A stretch of 53,135 bases of DNA from the NCBI GenBank assembly GCA_011389935.1, contig JAABTJ010000021.1, positions 1-53,135 on the forward strand. Direction: 5' to 3'. The position numbers and the translations under genes are program-made. The stretch's first letter is position 1. Every line of letters begins with the position of its first letter. Source of the DNA: Desulfobacteraceae bacterium. Lineage in GTDB: Bacteria; Desulfobacterota; Desulfobacteria; Desulfobacterales; Desulfosalsimonadaceae. Of the stretch, positions 1-7,736 are shown in pieces. The notes beneath the pieces were generated by a model, which searched no databases, was not told where the DNA came from, and worked only from the letters and a program-made list of their open reading frames with translations.

Positions 1-10
1 CTCGTTTCGC

Positions 11-43
11 AACATCCTGCAATCAAAACCAATGCAGGATGTT
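11..43. repeat. Small perfect inverted repeat (hairpin)
   Basis: Arms aacatcctgca (11-21) and tgcaggatgtt (33-43) are exact reverse complements around an 11-nt loop. There is no long T tract, so it is not a clear intrinsic terminator. It may belong to a gene to the left of the window. Confidence 0.6.
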
Positions 44-258
44 TTGCTTCACTTCGCCAAGAGCGATCGACAATCACTCCCAATGTCGCTCACGGGCAGC
101 AACCCCCCCCCAGTCAAAGGAAATTGATCCGTTTATATGCCGCATTCTTCACGGTTGGCAAGCAGTGTTTTTCAGCTTGATTATCTTAAAAGATCGAAGC
201 GGCATGCAGTAAACGATCGAAACGACATGCAGTTATCAGTCAGATATAAAACTGGCCG

Positions 259-452
259 ATTTCATTTGGGAGGAGGGGAGGGTGCTGCCCGCGGCAACAA
301 TTGCAGGGGGTTGCTGATATCTCTTGGCGAAGCGAAGCAAAGCGCCCTGTGGCTTTGCCGTTTATCACAGGGCGCGCTGAAGCAAGCCATAGAGATATCA
401 GCGTTCTCCTGCAGTTGCAAGGGTAGCCCCCTCCCCTCCTCCCAAATGAAAT
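259..452. repeat. 194-bp imperfect palindrome in the gene-free left end
   Basis: The outer arms atttcatttgggagg (from 259) and cctcccaaatgaaat (to 452) are exact reverse complements. Pairing continues inward with few mismatches through a shared gctgatatctc block to a perfect 10-bp inner stem, gcgccctgtg (342-351) against cacagggcgc (366-375), leaving a 14-nt loop. Short reading frames across it on both strands look like by-products of the symmetry and are not called. It could be a miniature mobile element, a REP-like unit or a structured RNA. No transposase is nearby. Confidence 0.8.
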
Positions 453-470
453 TGAACCGATAAAGAACAT

Positions 471-508
471 AAAAAAAGCCGCTCCGGAGAACCGGGGCGG
501 CTTTTTTT
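471..508 (-). terminator. Intrinsic terminator of the atp operon
   Basis: GC-rich arms (aaagccgctccgg / ccggggcggcttt) are flanked by A7 on the left and T7 on the right. The stem begins about 35 nt past the atpE stop codon on the minus strand. The symmetrical A/T flanks would allow it to work in both directions. Confidence 0.85.
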
Positions 509-540
509 ATAAAAGCGCTGAACAATCGGATGGTCGAATG

Positions 541-831
541 TTACATGGCTTGCATCATTTCCGTAACCGTTCCCACCATCGGTGTTGCATAGATCAAAAT
601 CAGGGAGACAACGAGGACGTAAATAACAAGCGCCTCGATGAGGGCCAGACCGATGAGCATGCTGACGGTGACCTTACCGGAAGATTCCGGGTTGCGGGCA
701 ATACCTTCAACTGCGCCCCTGATGCTGTATCCCATGCCAAGGCCGCATCCGGCGGCAGCGATTGCCAACCCGATACTTGCAACGCTTACGATCCGGGTAA
801 AAAATTGTACAGCTTCCATCTGGAATTCCAT
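541..831 (-). CDS. atpE: ATP synthase Fo subunit c
   Basis: Forms the membrane rotor ring of FoF1-ATP synthase. The 96-residue protein is a two-helix hairpin: helix 1 about residues 12-35 (Gly/Ala-rich), a polar loop with ARNPE at 45-49, and helix 2 about 57-82 carrying the ion-binding Glu66 in LIEALVIY. The glutamine and the Ser/Thr after the glutamate that mark sodium-binding rings (as in Ilyobacter) are replaced by Met33 and Ala67, so proton coupling is inferred. The ATG at 831 follows AAAGGAGG with good spacing; the next in-frame Met (codon 5) is less well placed. It is the last gene of the atpZ-I-B-E unit, followed by a strong terminator. Confidence 0.96.
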   Translation of the reverse strand: MEFQMEAVQFFTRIVSVASIGLAIAAAGCGLGMGYSIRGAVEGIARNPESSGKVTVSMLIGLALIEALVIYVLVVSLILIYATPMVGTVTEMMQAM

Positions 832-918
832 GTTTCAACCTCCTTTAAATGAATAATAGTAACGGCTTCTTCCAAAAAAAACGGACAATATATCGTAAAA
901 AAAATCTGTTCTGCTCGA

Positions 919-1608
919 TTAATGCGAATCTTCCATTGCCAGGCTGAAATACATGATGGACAGCAGATAGAATACGAATGCCTGTATCAGGGAGACGAAA
1001 ACCCCCAGCATCATCATCGGCAACGGCGCGAAAAAGGCGCCGGCCAGCATGAACAGAATGAACAGGATGAATTCCTTTCCCATCATGTTGCCGAAAAGAC
1101 GAAAAGAGAGCGACAGCACGCGTGCAAAATGCCCGATGATTTCAAGGGGCGCGATCAGCGGGCTCATCCACCAGATCGGCCCTAAAAAATGCTTGAAATA
1201 CGCCATGCCGGAGTGCCGAACGCCGACGTAATGCGTGAAGAAAAAGACAATGATGGCAAGGCTCAGGGTTGTCGGCAGCTCCGCTGTGGGCGGGTAAAAG
1301 CCCGGAAAGAGCCCAACCAGGTTGCAGAAGAAAATGTAGAGGAACAGCGTGGCGGCCAGCGGAAAGAAAAACCGGCCTTCTTCTCCGGCCGTCTGGACGG
1401 TGAATTCCTCGATATTGGAAATAATTGTTTCCAGCACATTCTGCGGCATTCGGGGGATGATGCTGATTGTTTTTGCCATCAGTGCGCCGGCGATAATCAT
1501 GAACGCCATGACCACCCACGAGTAAATGACATGCGGGTATTCATGGGCAAAATGATCCAGCCCGATCAGTTCAAACAGGTACACGAAATATAGAAAGGGA
1601 TGTTCCAC
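919..1608 (-). CDS. atpB: ATP synthase Fo subunit a
   Basis: Stator channel subunit that conducts ions to the c-ring. About 229 residues with five to six hydrophobic segments. The essential stator arginine is Arg170 in SFRLFGNMMGKE. I place the start at the GTG at 1608 (GTG-GAA-CAT, Met-Glu-His-Pro-Phe), which follows AAGGAGG by 9 nt. The frame stays open to 1677 but that part would overlap atpI heavily and has no ribosome site. The start lies 1 nt past the atpI stop codon (1610-1612), so translation is probably coupled. An 87-nt gap separates it from atpE downstream. Confidence 0.93.
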   Translation of the reverse strand: MEHPFLYFVYLFELIGLDHFAHEYPHVIYSWVVMAFMIIAGALMAKTISIIPRMPQNVLETIISNIEEFTVQTAGEEGRFFFPLAATLFLYIFFCNLVGLFPGFYPPTAELPTTLSLAIIVFFFTHYVGVRHSGMAYFKHFLGPIWWMSPLIAPLEIIGHFARVLSLSFRLFGNMMGKEFILFILFMLAGAFFAPLPMMMLGVFVSLIQAFVFYLLSIMYFSLAMEDSH

Positions 1609-1609
1609 T

Positions 1610-2002
1610 TCAGATCGCCTCCTTGTGTAAAAGTTTCGTAACTTCCCGTATCGTTGCAAGAAAAATGCTTGCCACAACTATTGACAATCCGATCAACAGG
1701 CCGATCGGATGCACGTAACTGCCGGATATCAAAATAAAAATGATTGCGCCGCTGATGACGAACCGCAGGTAGTACTTGCCGAGAATCTTGCTCGTGTGGG
1801 ACGGCTTTTCAGGTTCGAGCAGGGACCGCCGGAGCCCCCTGTACAGCAGGTGAAAATTCACGGTGGCGATCAGTCCGCCGGCCAAAAGCCCGGCCATCTG
1901 TGCCGGGGAAGCCTGGATGAAAATGGCTGCGGCCATAATGGCGGCAAAAAGGATCCAGTTTGACCGCATTATGAATTTGATAACACCTGCCTGAATTCCC
2001 AT
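1610..2002 (-). CDS. atpI: ATP synthase subunit I (AtpI)
   Basis: Small membrane protein of the ATP synthase I chain family, thought to help assemble or insert the c-ring. The roughly 130 residues contain four hydrophobic segments: two near the N-terminus (WILFAAIMAAAIFIQA and MAGLLAGGLIATV) and two after a charged loop rich in Arg/Glu/Lys. I use the ATG at 2002. The frame also allows TTG starts up to 2020, but none has a convincing ribosome site. The 3' end carries the ribosome-binding site of atpB within its last codons. Confidence 0.8.
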   Translation of the reverse strand: MGIQAGVIKFIMRSNWILFAAIMAAAIFIQASPAQMAGLLAGGLIATVNFHLLYRGLRRSLLEPEKPSHTSKILGKYYLRFVISGAIIFILISGSYVHPIGLLIGLSIVVASIFLATIREVTKLLHKEAI

Positions 2003-2049
2003 GTTCAATCCGATGCGCAATCTGCGTCTACAACGTTTTTGTTACAAAA

Positions 2050-2268
2050 TTACAGATCCCGGCTGCGATTGATCGCGCGGATCATGTTTGAAATGCCCGC
2101 GGCGACGCCGAAACCGAGAAAAATCAGCGTAAAAATCGGCGTGGTGTGGAAATATCCGTCCAGCCACACTCCGATAAACAGGCCGATGAAGATGGCAAAG
2201 GCGACCGAAAGCCCGATACTGCTGTAGTACGCCAACTCCCGGATCGTTGATTTTGCCTTTTTTTTCAT
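2050..2268 (-). CDS. atpZ: AtpZ/AtpI-family small membrane protein
   Basis: First gene of the Fo cluster. About 72 residues: a basic N-terminus (MKKKAKSTIREL), one transmembrane helix about residues 15-38 and a second about 43-60, ending in a basic tail. This matches the F0F1 AtpZ family (putative F0F1-ATPase subunit), linked to ATP synthase assembly or magnesium/calcium handling. The ATG at 2268 follows AGAGAAG; the frame is open up to 2406, but that upstream part reads like non-coding leader. The intergenic region 2269-2472 separates it from a divergently transcribed gene and must hold both promoters. One weak candidate for the atp side is TTGACC with a poor -10. Confidence 0.75.
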   Translation of the reverse strand: MKKKAKSTIRELAYYSSIGLSVAFAIFIGLFIGVWLDGYFHTTPIFTLIFLGFGVAAGISNMIRAINRSRDL

Positions 2269-2472
2269 CGCTTCTCTTGACTTCACAACAACCGTATTAA
2301 AAAGTGTTTCCCTATCACAGGTAGATTTCGGGGTCAATATAAAAAAGATCCCGGATGCAATCCTGTATACAACTTTATCGTTTTTTAGTATGAATGAATG
2401 CCGCAATGGATGGCGGAATTTGAAAATTTACAGCGTTTTTCCAGATCACTTTTAAGAAAGGAATGAAAAACA

Positions 2473-3600
2473 ATGCTTACCCGGCCGCTGGTTATCGAAA
2501 AAGCGATGGAATTGGGGTTTGCCGATATCGGCATCTGTGATGCCGCTCCTTTTGCCGAGCACAAAAAAATCCTTGAGGAGCGCAGGGAATATTATGACTG
2601 GATATACAAACTGGGACTCGATCTTAGCTCTGGAACGGATCCGGCGGAAATACTCCCGGGGGCGAAATCCATTATTGTTTTGCTCGGCCATTATTTCGAG
2701 AAGGGATTTCCCCCTTCCATGGAGAATCACTTCGGCCGGTGCTACCTGGATGACGACCGCCTCACAAAAGACGGGCTGACCCGGAAAATAAAGGCGTTCC
2801 GTTCTTTTTTGCGGGACGGCGGCATAGAGACCAAAATTCCATTCAACCTCCCCCACCGGGTTGCCGCCGCCCGGGCCGGCCTTGGTACCTTCGGGAAAAA
2901 TTGCCTGTTTTACGCGGATCGCGCGGTTGCCGGGGGATCATGGACGCTCCCCGTCGCCGTGGTCGTTGATGCGTCGTTTGATCCGGACCCCCCCACGGTG
3001 AGCGTCGGCTGTCCGGACTGGTGCAGAAATGCCTGTATCGCCGCATGCCCCACGGGTGCCCTGAAAGGGCCCCGGAAAATCGATCCGCGCCGGTGCATCT
3101 CGTATCTGACCTATTTCGGGGAGGGAATTACCCCCGTGGAGCTCCGGGAGCCCATGGGGCTGTGGGTTTACGGATGCGATCATTGCCAGAACGTATGCCC
3201 CCGGAACCGTGCCTGGCTGGCCCGGTCGAAGTTTTTTCCGCCCAATGAAAAAGTCGTTTCCATGGCCCCGCATTTTGCGCTGCCTCAGCTTTTGCATATG
3301 GATGCGGCCTATTACGAAGCTCATATCCAGCCGCACATGTTTTACATGCCTTCTGCAGACATCTGGCGATGGCGGATGAACGCGGCAAGGGCCATGGGGA
3401 ACACCCTGGATGACGCGTACGTACCCGAGCTGGAAAAAGCAATGGACCGGGACAGCGACGAACGGGTGCGGCAGATGTGCGCGTGGTCCCTCGGGCGGAT
3501 CGGCGGAAAGGCGGCCAGAAGGGCGCTTGAAAAACACGCGAAGGGAAAAGGGGAGGCCATGACGCAGGAGGTTCATAACGCCCTGGCGCGTCTCGGGTGA
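2473..3600 (+). CDS. QueG-like double [4Fe-4S] cluster protein
   Basis: A 375-residue protein resembling epoxyqueuosine reductase (QueG), the cobalamin/iron-sulfur enzyme that finishes tRNA queuosine synthesis. The order fits: N-terminal cobalamin-binding-like domain with a GLGTFGKN segment near residue 137, ferredoxin domain, then C-terminal HEAT-like repeats (about 310-375) that bind tRNA in QueG. Cluster ligands are Cys180, 184, 188, 192 (followed by Pro), Cys208, and Cys235, 238, 242 (followed by Pro). The first motif is CX3CX3CX3CP, wider than the usual CX2CX2CX3CP. That and the weak match around the substrate Asp make the exact reaction uncertain; it may be a paralogue. The start follows AAAGGA. 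Confidence 0.75.
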   Translation: MLTRPLVIEKAMELGFADIGICDAAPFAEHKKILEERREYYDWIYKLGLDLSSGTDPAEILPGAKSIIVLLGHYFEKGFPPSMENHFGRCYLDDDRLTKDGLTRKIKAFRSFLRDGGIETKIPFNLPHRVAAARAGLGTFGKNCLFYADRAVAGGSWTLPVAVVVDASFDPDPPTVSVGCPDWCRNACIAACPTGALKGPRKIDPRRCISYLTYFGEGITPVELREPMGLWVYGCDHCQNVCPRNRAWLARSKFFPPNEKVVSMAPHFALPQLLHMDAAYYEAHIQPHMFYMPSADIWRWRMNAARAMGNTLDDAYVPELEKAMDRDSDERVRQMCAWSLGRIGGKAARRALEKHAKGKGEAMTQEVHNALARLG

Positions 3601-3753
3601 ATACGGCAGGAATATACCGGGGCCACCGTTGTAAAACCGGTTGAAAAAAGTCCCCGGCATTTGTATATTTATTACTATCTGCCGGAGGGATAAGCGGGCT
3701 GCCGTATTGCGATTCTTTGCTTTTTTTATAAAACCGGGTAGAAAGGAGGGCGG

Positions 3754-4134
3754 ATGCCGATCATACTGCCGACAAAAGAGCAGCTGGACAACCTGCAAAC
3801 CATTTCCAACGAAGGCCCCCTGGTCATGGTCAACCTGCTTCGCTTCAAGCCCGAAGGGGGGGAAGCCCTGTATGAAAAATATTCGCAGCTGTTGATGCCG
3901 ATCTTAAACAAGATCGATGCCCACGTGATCTATTACGGCTCGGATGCCAAGACCTTTATCGGGGATGATGCATGGGACGCCGTGCTGCTGGTGCAGTATC
4001 CGTCCCGCGCCACTTTTTTTAACATGATATCGGACCGGGAATATATCGAGGCGAGCCAGTATAGGGAACAGGGGCTGGCGGATTCACGCCTCTATATCAC
4101 CCGGCCTCAGTACGTGGCATGGGACAATCCCTGA
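3754..4134 (+). CDS. DUF1330 family protein
   Basis: A 126-residue protein of the DUF1330 dimeric alpha/beta-barrel type. It contains the typical MVNLLRFKPEGGEALYEKY stretch (about residues 25-43), a central VIYYGSDAKTFIG strand-turn, and DAVLLVQYPSRATFFNM (about 73-89). Members have no firmly known reaction. A strong ribosome site (AAAGGAGG, 4 nt before the ATG) fixes the start. It is separated from the QueG-like gene by 153 nt containing a 9-bp inverted repeat (3601-3609 / 3699-3707). It converges on selD; I see no clear terminator between them. Confidence 0.8.
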   Translation: MPIILPTKEQLDNLQTISNEGPLVMVNLLRFKPEGGEALYEKYSQLLMPILNKIDAHVIYYGSDAKTFIGDDAWDAVLLVQYPSRATFFNMISDREYIEASQYREQGLADSRLYITRPQYVAWDNP

Positions 4135-4158
4135 TATGCCCGAAGTCTTGCGGCCGGC

Positions 4159-5202
4159 TTACCTGAAGCGCACCCTGCCGCAGGTATCGTCGCCGATGAC
4201 CTCGCCGATCATCCGGGCGTCGACGCCCCGGTCCTGAAGCGCGGCCAGGCAGTCTGCGGCCTGTGAAGCGGGCAGGGCATAGACGAGCCCCCCCGATGTC
4301 TGGGGATCGAACATGATATCGGCGATAATGTCGTTTATTCCCGGATCCACAGCGACCTGCCCGCTGAAATGCTTTTTGTTGGCGTATGCGCCCGCCGGAA
4401 AAAGCCCCATTTCCCCGAATCCGACGGCAGATGTGATTACCGGCACCCTGCCTGTGTCGATATGAAATTCCTTCCCCCCCGCCCTGGCCATTTCAAGCAG
4501 ATGGCCTGCCAGTCCGAACCCCGTGATGTCCGTGCACGCCGTCGGGGAAAATGCCGCTGCTGTTTCCGCGGCCAGCCGGTTGAGCGTGGAGGTAATCCTT
4601 GTCAGCTCTTTGATAACGGCTGCATCCGCAATTTTTCCTTTTACGGCGGTGGCCAGGATGCCGGTGCCGATGGGCTTGGTCAGGATAAGCCGGTCGCCGG
4701 TGTGCGCCCCTGCGTTGGTCAGCAGGTTTTTCGGGTGTACGACGCCCGTGACAGAAAGGCCGTACTTGAATTCCGGATCGTCCACGCTGTGCCCCCCGGC
4801 AAGCACGGCGCCGGATTCATGGATTTTTTCCAGCCCGCCTTCCAGCGTTTCCCGGAGCACCGATTCCGGCAGATCGCTGGCGGGGAAACAGACGATATTC
4901 ATGGCCGTCAGGGGTTTGCCCCCCATGGCGTAGATATCGCTCAAGGCATTGGCCGCGGCGATCCGTCCGAAATCATACGGGCTGTCGACGATCGGCGTAA
5001 AAAAATCGAGCGTCTGGATCAGGGCGGTATCTTCGCTGAAAAGATATACCCCCGCATCATCGGAGCTTTCAAGGCCCACCAGAAGGCGCGGGTTTTTTGC
5101 AAGGGGAAGGTTTGCCACAACACGGTCCAGGACCCCCGGACCCAGCTTGGCGGCTCAGCCGGATGCCTTGGTTTTCTGGGTGAGGCGGTATTCGTCGGAC
5201 AT
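4159..5202 (-). CDS. selD: Selenophosphate synthetase, selenocysteine-containing (UGA = Sec16)
   Basis: Makes selenophosphate from selenide and ATP for selenocysteine and selenouridine synthesis. A plain ORF search starts at a GTG at 5118 and loses the N-terminal active-site loop. Reading upstream, the frame continues through a TGA at 5155-5157 to an ATG at 5202, preceded by AAAGG. The N-terminus then reads MSDEYRLTQKTKASG-U-AAKLGPG. Sec16 and Lys19 keep the same three-residue spacing as Cys17 and Lys20 of E. coli SelD. The AIRS-type core follows: SSDDAGVY, LDFFTPIVDSPYDFGRIAAANALSD, AGGHSVDD and FDPQTSGGLV. Length is 347 residues, normal for SelD. It is the last gene of a long minus-strand run, 23 nt after pyrK. 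Confidence 0.93.
5124..5157 (-). promoter_or_regulatory. Bacterial SECIS element of selD
   Basis: On the minus strand the in-frame TGA (5157-5155) is followed 12 nt later by a 5-bp stem GGTCC/GGACC (5142-5138 with 5128-5124) closing a 9-nt loop that begins with a run of G. Loop distance from the UGA is about 17 nt, in the range for SelB-dependent SECIS hairpins inside coding sequence. The stem is short, so folding needs testing. Confidence 0.65.
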
Positions 5203-5225
5203 GGGAATGCCTTTGGTTTATGTGG

Positions 5226-6023
5226 TTAGAACGTTACTATTGCCGCGTCAAAAACCGGGCCGTCCTTGCAGACATGCCGGTACCCCTCGCCGCTGTCTCT
5301 GGTTTTTACCGCGCACCCCATGCATACGCCAAGGCCGCAGGCCATGACAGTTTCAATGGAAATCTCGCAGGGGATTCCGTGTTCCCGGGCAATGCCGGAT
5401 ACCGCCCGCAACAGGCCGTGGGGGCCGCACGCATATATGATGTCGGGTTTATGGGTCTTCAGCCATCCTGTGAAGGGTTCGGTAACAAGCCCTTTTTGCC
5501 CGTAGCTGCCGTCTTCCGTGGTAATATGGCGGCGCATACCAAGTTGGCCGAAATCGGTTTCGCACAAGATGTCCGCCCTGGTTCGCCCGCCCAGAAATAC
5601 GGGAGCGCCGGACAGGTCGATGCCGTTTTCATCGAGCGATTCGGCAAGGCAAACGATCGGCGCCACGCCAATGCCGCCGGCGATCAGTGCCGGTTTTTTA
5701 CAATCGGGGGATATGGTGAAACCGCGTCCCAGGGGGCCCAGCAGGTCAATGGGTTCATTTTTGACCATTTCGGCCAGCTGTCCGGTAAATCCACCCACCA
5801 CCCGGTAGAGGATTTCAAGCCCGACCACCTGGTTCCTCTCCTTGATTCGCCGGTGTATGGAAAAGGGGCGGCGCAGCAGGGGGTCCATTCGCCCCCTGAT
5901 TTTCAGCGTAACGAATTGACCGGCGGCAGCACTTGCATACTGCGGGGCGCACGTGAGCCCGATTTTGCAATAGGTGCCTGAAATGCGCGTATTGTATAAA
6001 ATGGTTGCTGTTTCCTGGGCCAT
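5226..6023 (-). CDS. pyrK: Dihydroorotate dehydrogenase electron transfer subunit (PyrK-like)
   Basis: FAD/[2Fe-2S] subunit that passes electrons between PyrD and NAD(H) in type 1B dihydroorotate dehydrogenase (pyrimidine synthesis). The 265 residues show the ferredoxin-reductase order: FAD motif RRPFSIHR near residue 52, nucleotide motif AGGIGVAP near 114, CGPHGLL near 196, and C-terminal cluster ligands Cys229, Cys234, Cys237 and Cys252. The start follows GAGGAAG. Unusually, no pyrD is adjacent: the next genes are selD and pgeF. A related ferredoxin reductase such as a sulfide-dehydrogenase subunit (SudB/NfnA type) is the main alternative, but those normally sit beside their own partner. 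Confidence 0.8.
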   Translation of the reverse strand: MAQETATILYNTRISGTYCKIGLTCAPQYASAAAGQFVTLKIRGRMDPLLRRPFSIHRRIKERNQVVGLEILYRVVGGFTGQLAEMVKNEPIDLLGPLGRGFTISPDCKKPALIAGGIGVAPIVCLAESLDENGIDLSGAPVFLGGRTRADILCETDFGQLGMRRHITTEDGSYGQKGLVTEPFTGWLKTHKPDIIYACGPHGLLRAVSGIAREHGIPCEISIETVMACGLGVCMGCAVKTRDSGEGYRHVCKDGPVFDAAIVTF

Positions 6024-6062
6024 TTGTTCGCTTCCTCATGTACGATTTCCCAAAACAGATAC

Positions 6063-6830
6063 TTACCGCATTCCGATCACGGATGCAAACCGTCCGGTGA
6101 TGTTTGCCTGCCGGTATGAAAAAAACAGGTGCGTGTTGCAGCGCGTACAGATGTTTGACCATTCGATATTCTCCGGAGCGACACCGCACGCTGCGAGCTG
6201 GTCATGGCTTGCCTGCCAGAAGTTGAATCGGTTTTGCCGGTCCCTGTATTTCCAGAAACGTTCCGGAATTTCCGTTTTGTAATGGATGAATTCCGCACAG
6301 CAGGGCCCCAGGGACGGCCCGATGCCGGCGACAATATCCGCCGGATCCGAACCGAAACGGCGCTTCATCGCCTCGATGCATCTACCGATAATATTGCCGA
6401 TGCTTCCCCGCCAGCCGGCATGGATATTGGCAACCGCTTTTTGAACGGGGTCGTGGAGCATCACCGACTGGCAGTCCGCCACCTGCACGACAAGCATGAT
6501 TCCGGGACTGCTGCAAACCACGCCGTCGGCCTCGGGAGGAGAGGTGCGCTCGTCTTCCGCGGGGGTACTGTCCTCGCATGCCACGATACGGGTGCCATGC
6601 ACCTGGGAAAGAAAAAACATCGCCCGGTTTTCGAGGCATCCGGCAATGGCCCGGCGGTTGTGCAGAACCGCTGAAGGGTCATCCCCGCTGTTTGCCCCGA
6701 CGTTCAGGGAGGCAAAAGCGCCGGTGCTTTTTCCCCCCTGCCGGGTGAAAATACCGTGGACCACATCGGGAAACGCGTCTATGATGTCGAAGGTCAGATA
6801 CAGAAGCTTGTTTTTTTTTCGAAATCGCAT
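6063..6830 (-). CDS. pgeF: PgeF/YfiH family (multicopper polyphenol oxidase-like) protein
   Basis: About 255 residues of the YfiH/PgeF family, reported both as a purine nucleoside-acting enzyme and as a peptidoglycan-editing factor. The zinc-site signature is complete: His in SQVHGTR, Cys in VADCQSVM and His in NIHAGWRG. I use the ATG at 6830, which overlaps the comF stop in a TGATG junction. The reading frame is open to 6857 but that extension lies inside comF. It is part of the comF-pgeF-pyrK-selD run. Confidence 0.88.
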   Translation of the reverse strand: MRFRKKNKLLYLTFDIIDAFPDVVHGIFTRQGGKSTGAFASLNVGANSGDDPSAVLHNRRAIAGCLENRAMFFLSQVHGTRIVACEDSTPAEDERTSPPEADGVVCSSPGIMLVVQVADCQSVMLHDPVQKAVANIHAGWRGSIGNIIGRCIEAMKRRFGSDPADIVAGIGPSLGPCCAEFIHYKTEIPERFWKYRDRQNRFNFWQASHDQLAACGVAPENIEWSNICTRCNTHLFFSYRQANITGRFASVIGMR

Positions 6831-7705
6831 CACATGGCCCTTGCCAGGGTCAAACAATGGATTTGCCGCGCGCCGGCGCGTTTAACGGCCGAAGCGCATT
6901 CTTCCAACGTTGCCCCGGTGGTGTACACGTCGTCGATTAACACGACGCTTTTGTTTTTCACCCTTTCGGAATCGGTTACGGCGAATGCGGTTCTTACGTT
7001 GGCGCTTCTTCGTTTCCTGTCCAAGCCTGTTTGCGTGTCTGTATTTTTCACGCGGAGCAGCAGTTTTTCAGACAGGGCTGAACCGTTTTTCAGCACTCTG
7101 TTTCCGCCGGCAACCGTCCATGGCCAATGGTACAGCATGCCCATCACCTGATCAAACCCCCTTTTCACGAGTTTTTCACGGTGAAGCGGGACAGGGACGA
7201 TACAATCGATTGGAGCGTCGGCGTAGTGCTTTGCAAAATGAATGTGCAAAAGCGTGCCAAGGGGGCGTCCAAGACCGGTTTTGCCGTGGTATTTATACGC
7301 GTGAATCATGTTTTTCAGCGTGCCGGAATACTGCCCGCATGCCCTGGCGGAAACAAACGGGTTCCTTCGCGTTCCGCCCCCTGACCCCTCGCCGGATATG
7401 CACCGGCCGCAGAGGTGATCACTTTCTGCAGGACTTTTGAACTGTACGCCGCACCGGGGGCAGATGGGCGGAGTCACGGGGGCAAAATCGTCCATGCAGA
7501 AACAACACAGATGATCGGTCATAACGGTTCTGAAAATACGTTCGGATGTTTCGGCTGCCAGCATTTCCCCGTCGACCGGGTCTTTTTCGCTGTCTCCGGA
7601 GATGTCTTTTTCAATGAATCGATTACAGGAAAAGCATATGTCCGGGAACAGCCCGCTTGATATCCCCCGTTTTACCCCCTGAAAAACTGTTTTCCAGCCG
7701 GACAC
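6830..7705 (-). CDS. comF: ComF family phosphoribosyltransferase-like protein
   Basis: A 291-residue ComF-type protein: an N-terminal zinc-ribbon region with four cysteine pairs (CFSC at 24-27, CCFC at about 67-70, CPRC and CGRC before residue 103), then a type I phosphoribosyltransferase fold ending in the PRPP-loop motif VVLIDDVYTTGAT. The PVPLHREKLVKRGFDQ block typical of ComF lies between. In naturally competent bacteria ComF acts in DNA uptake; in others its role is unclear. Nothing else in this window is competence-specific apart from the minor pilin genes far away. The stop overlaps the pgeF start. Confidence 0.88.
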   Translation of the reverse strand: MSGWKTVFQGVKRGISSGLFPDICFSCNRFIEKDISGDSEKDPVDGEMLAAETSERIFRTVMTDHLCCFCMDDFAPVTPPICPRCGVQFKSPAESDHLCGRCISGEGSGGGTRRNPFVSARACGQYSGTLKNMIHAYKYHGKTGLGRPLGTLLHIHFAKHYADAPIDCIVPVPLHREKLVKRGFDQVMGMLYHWPWTVAGGNRVLKNGSALSEKLLLRVKNTDTQTGLDRKRRSANVRTAFAVTDSERVKNKSVVLIDDVYTTGATLEECASAVKRAGARQIHCLTLARAM

Positions 7706-7736
7706 CGAAAGACCTCCCCCCGGGCGTTCCCGGATA

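Noticed and set aside
137..463. Short frames on both strands in the left end
   Set aside because: They lie on the 194-bp palindrome, have no ribosome site, and mirror each other through the symmetry.
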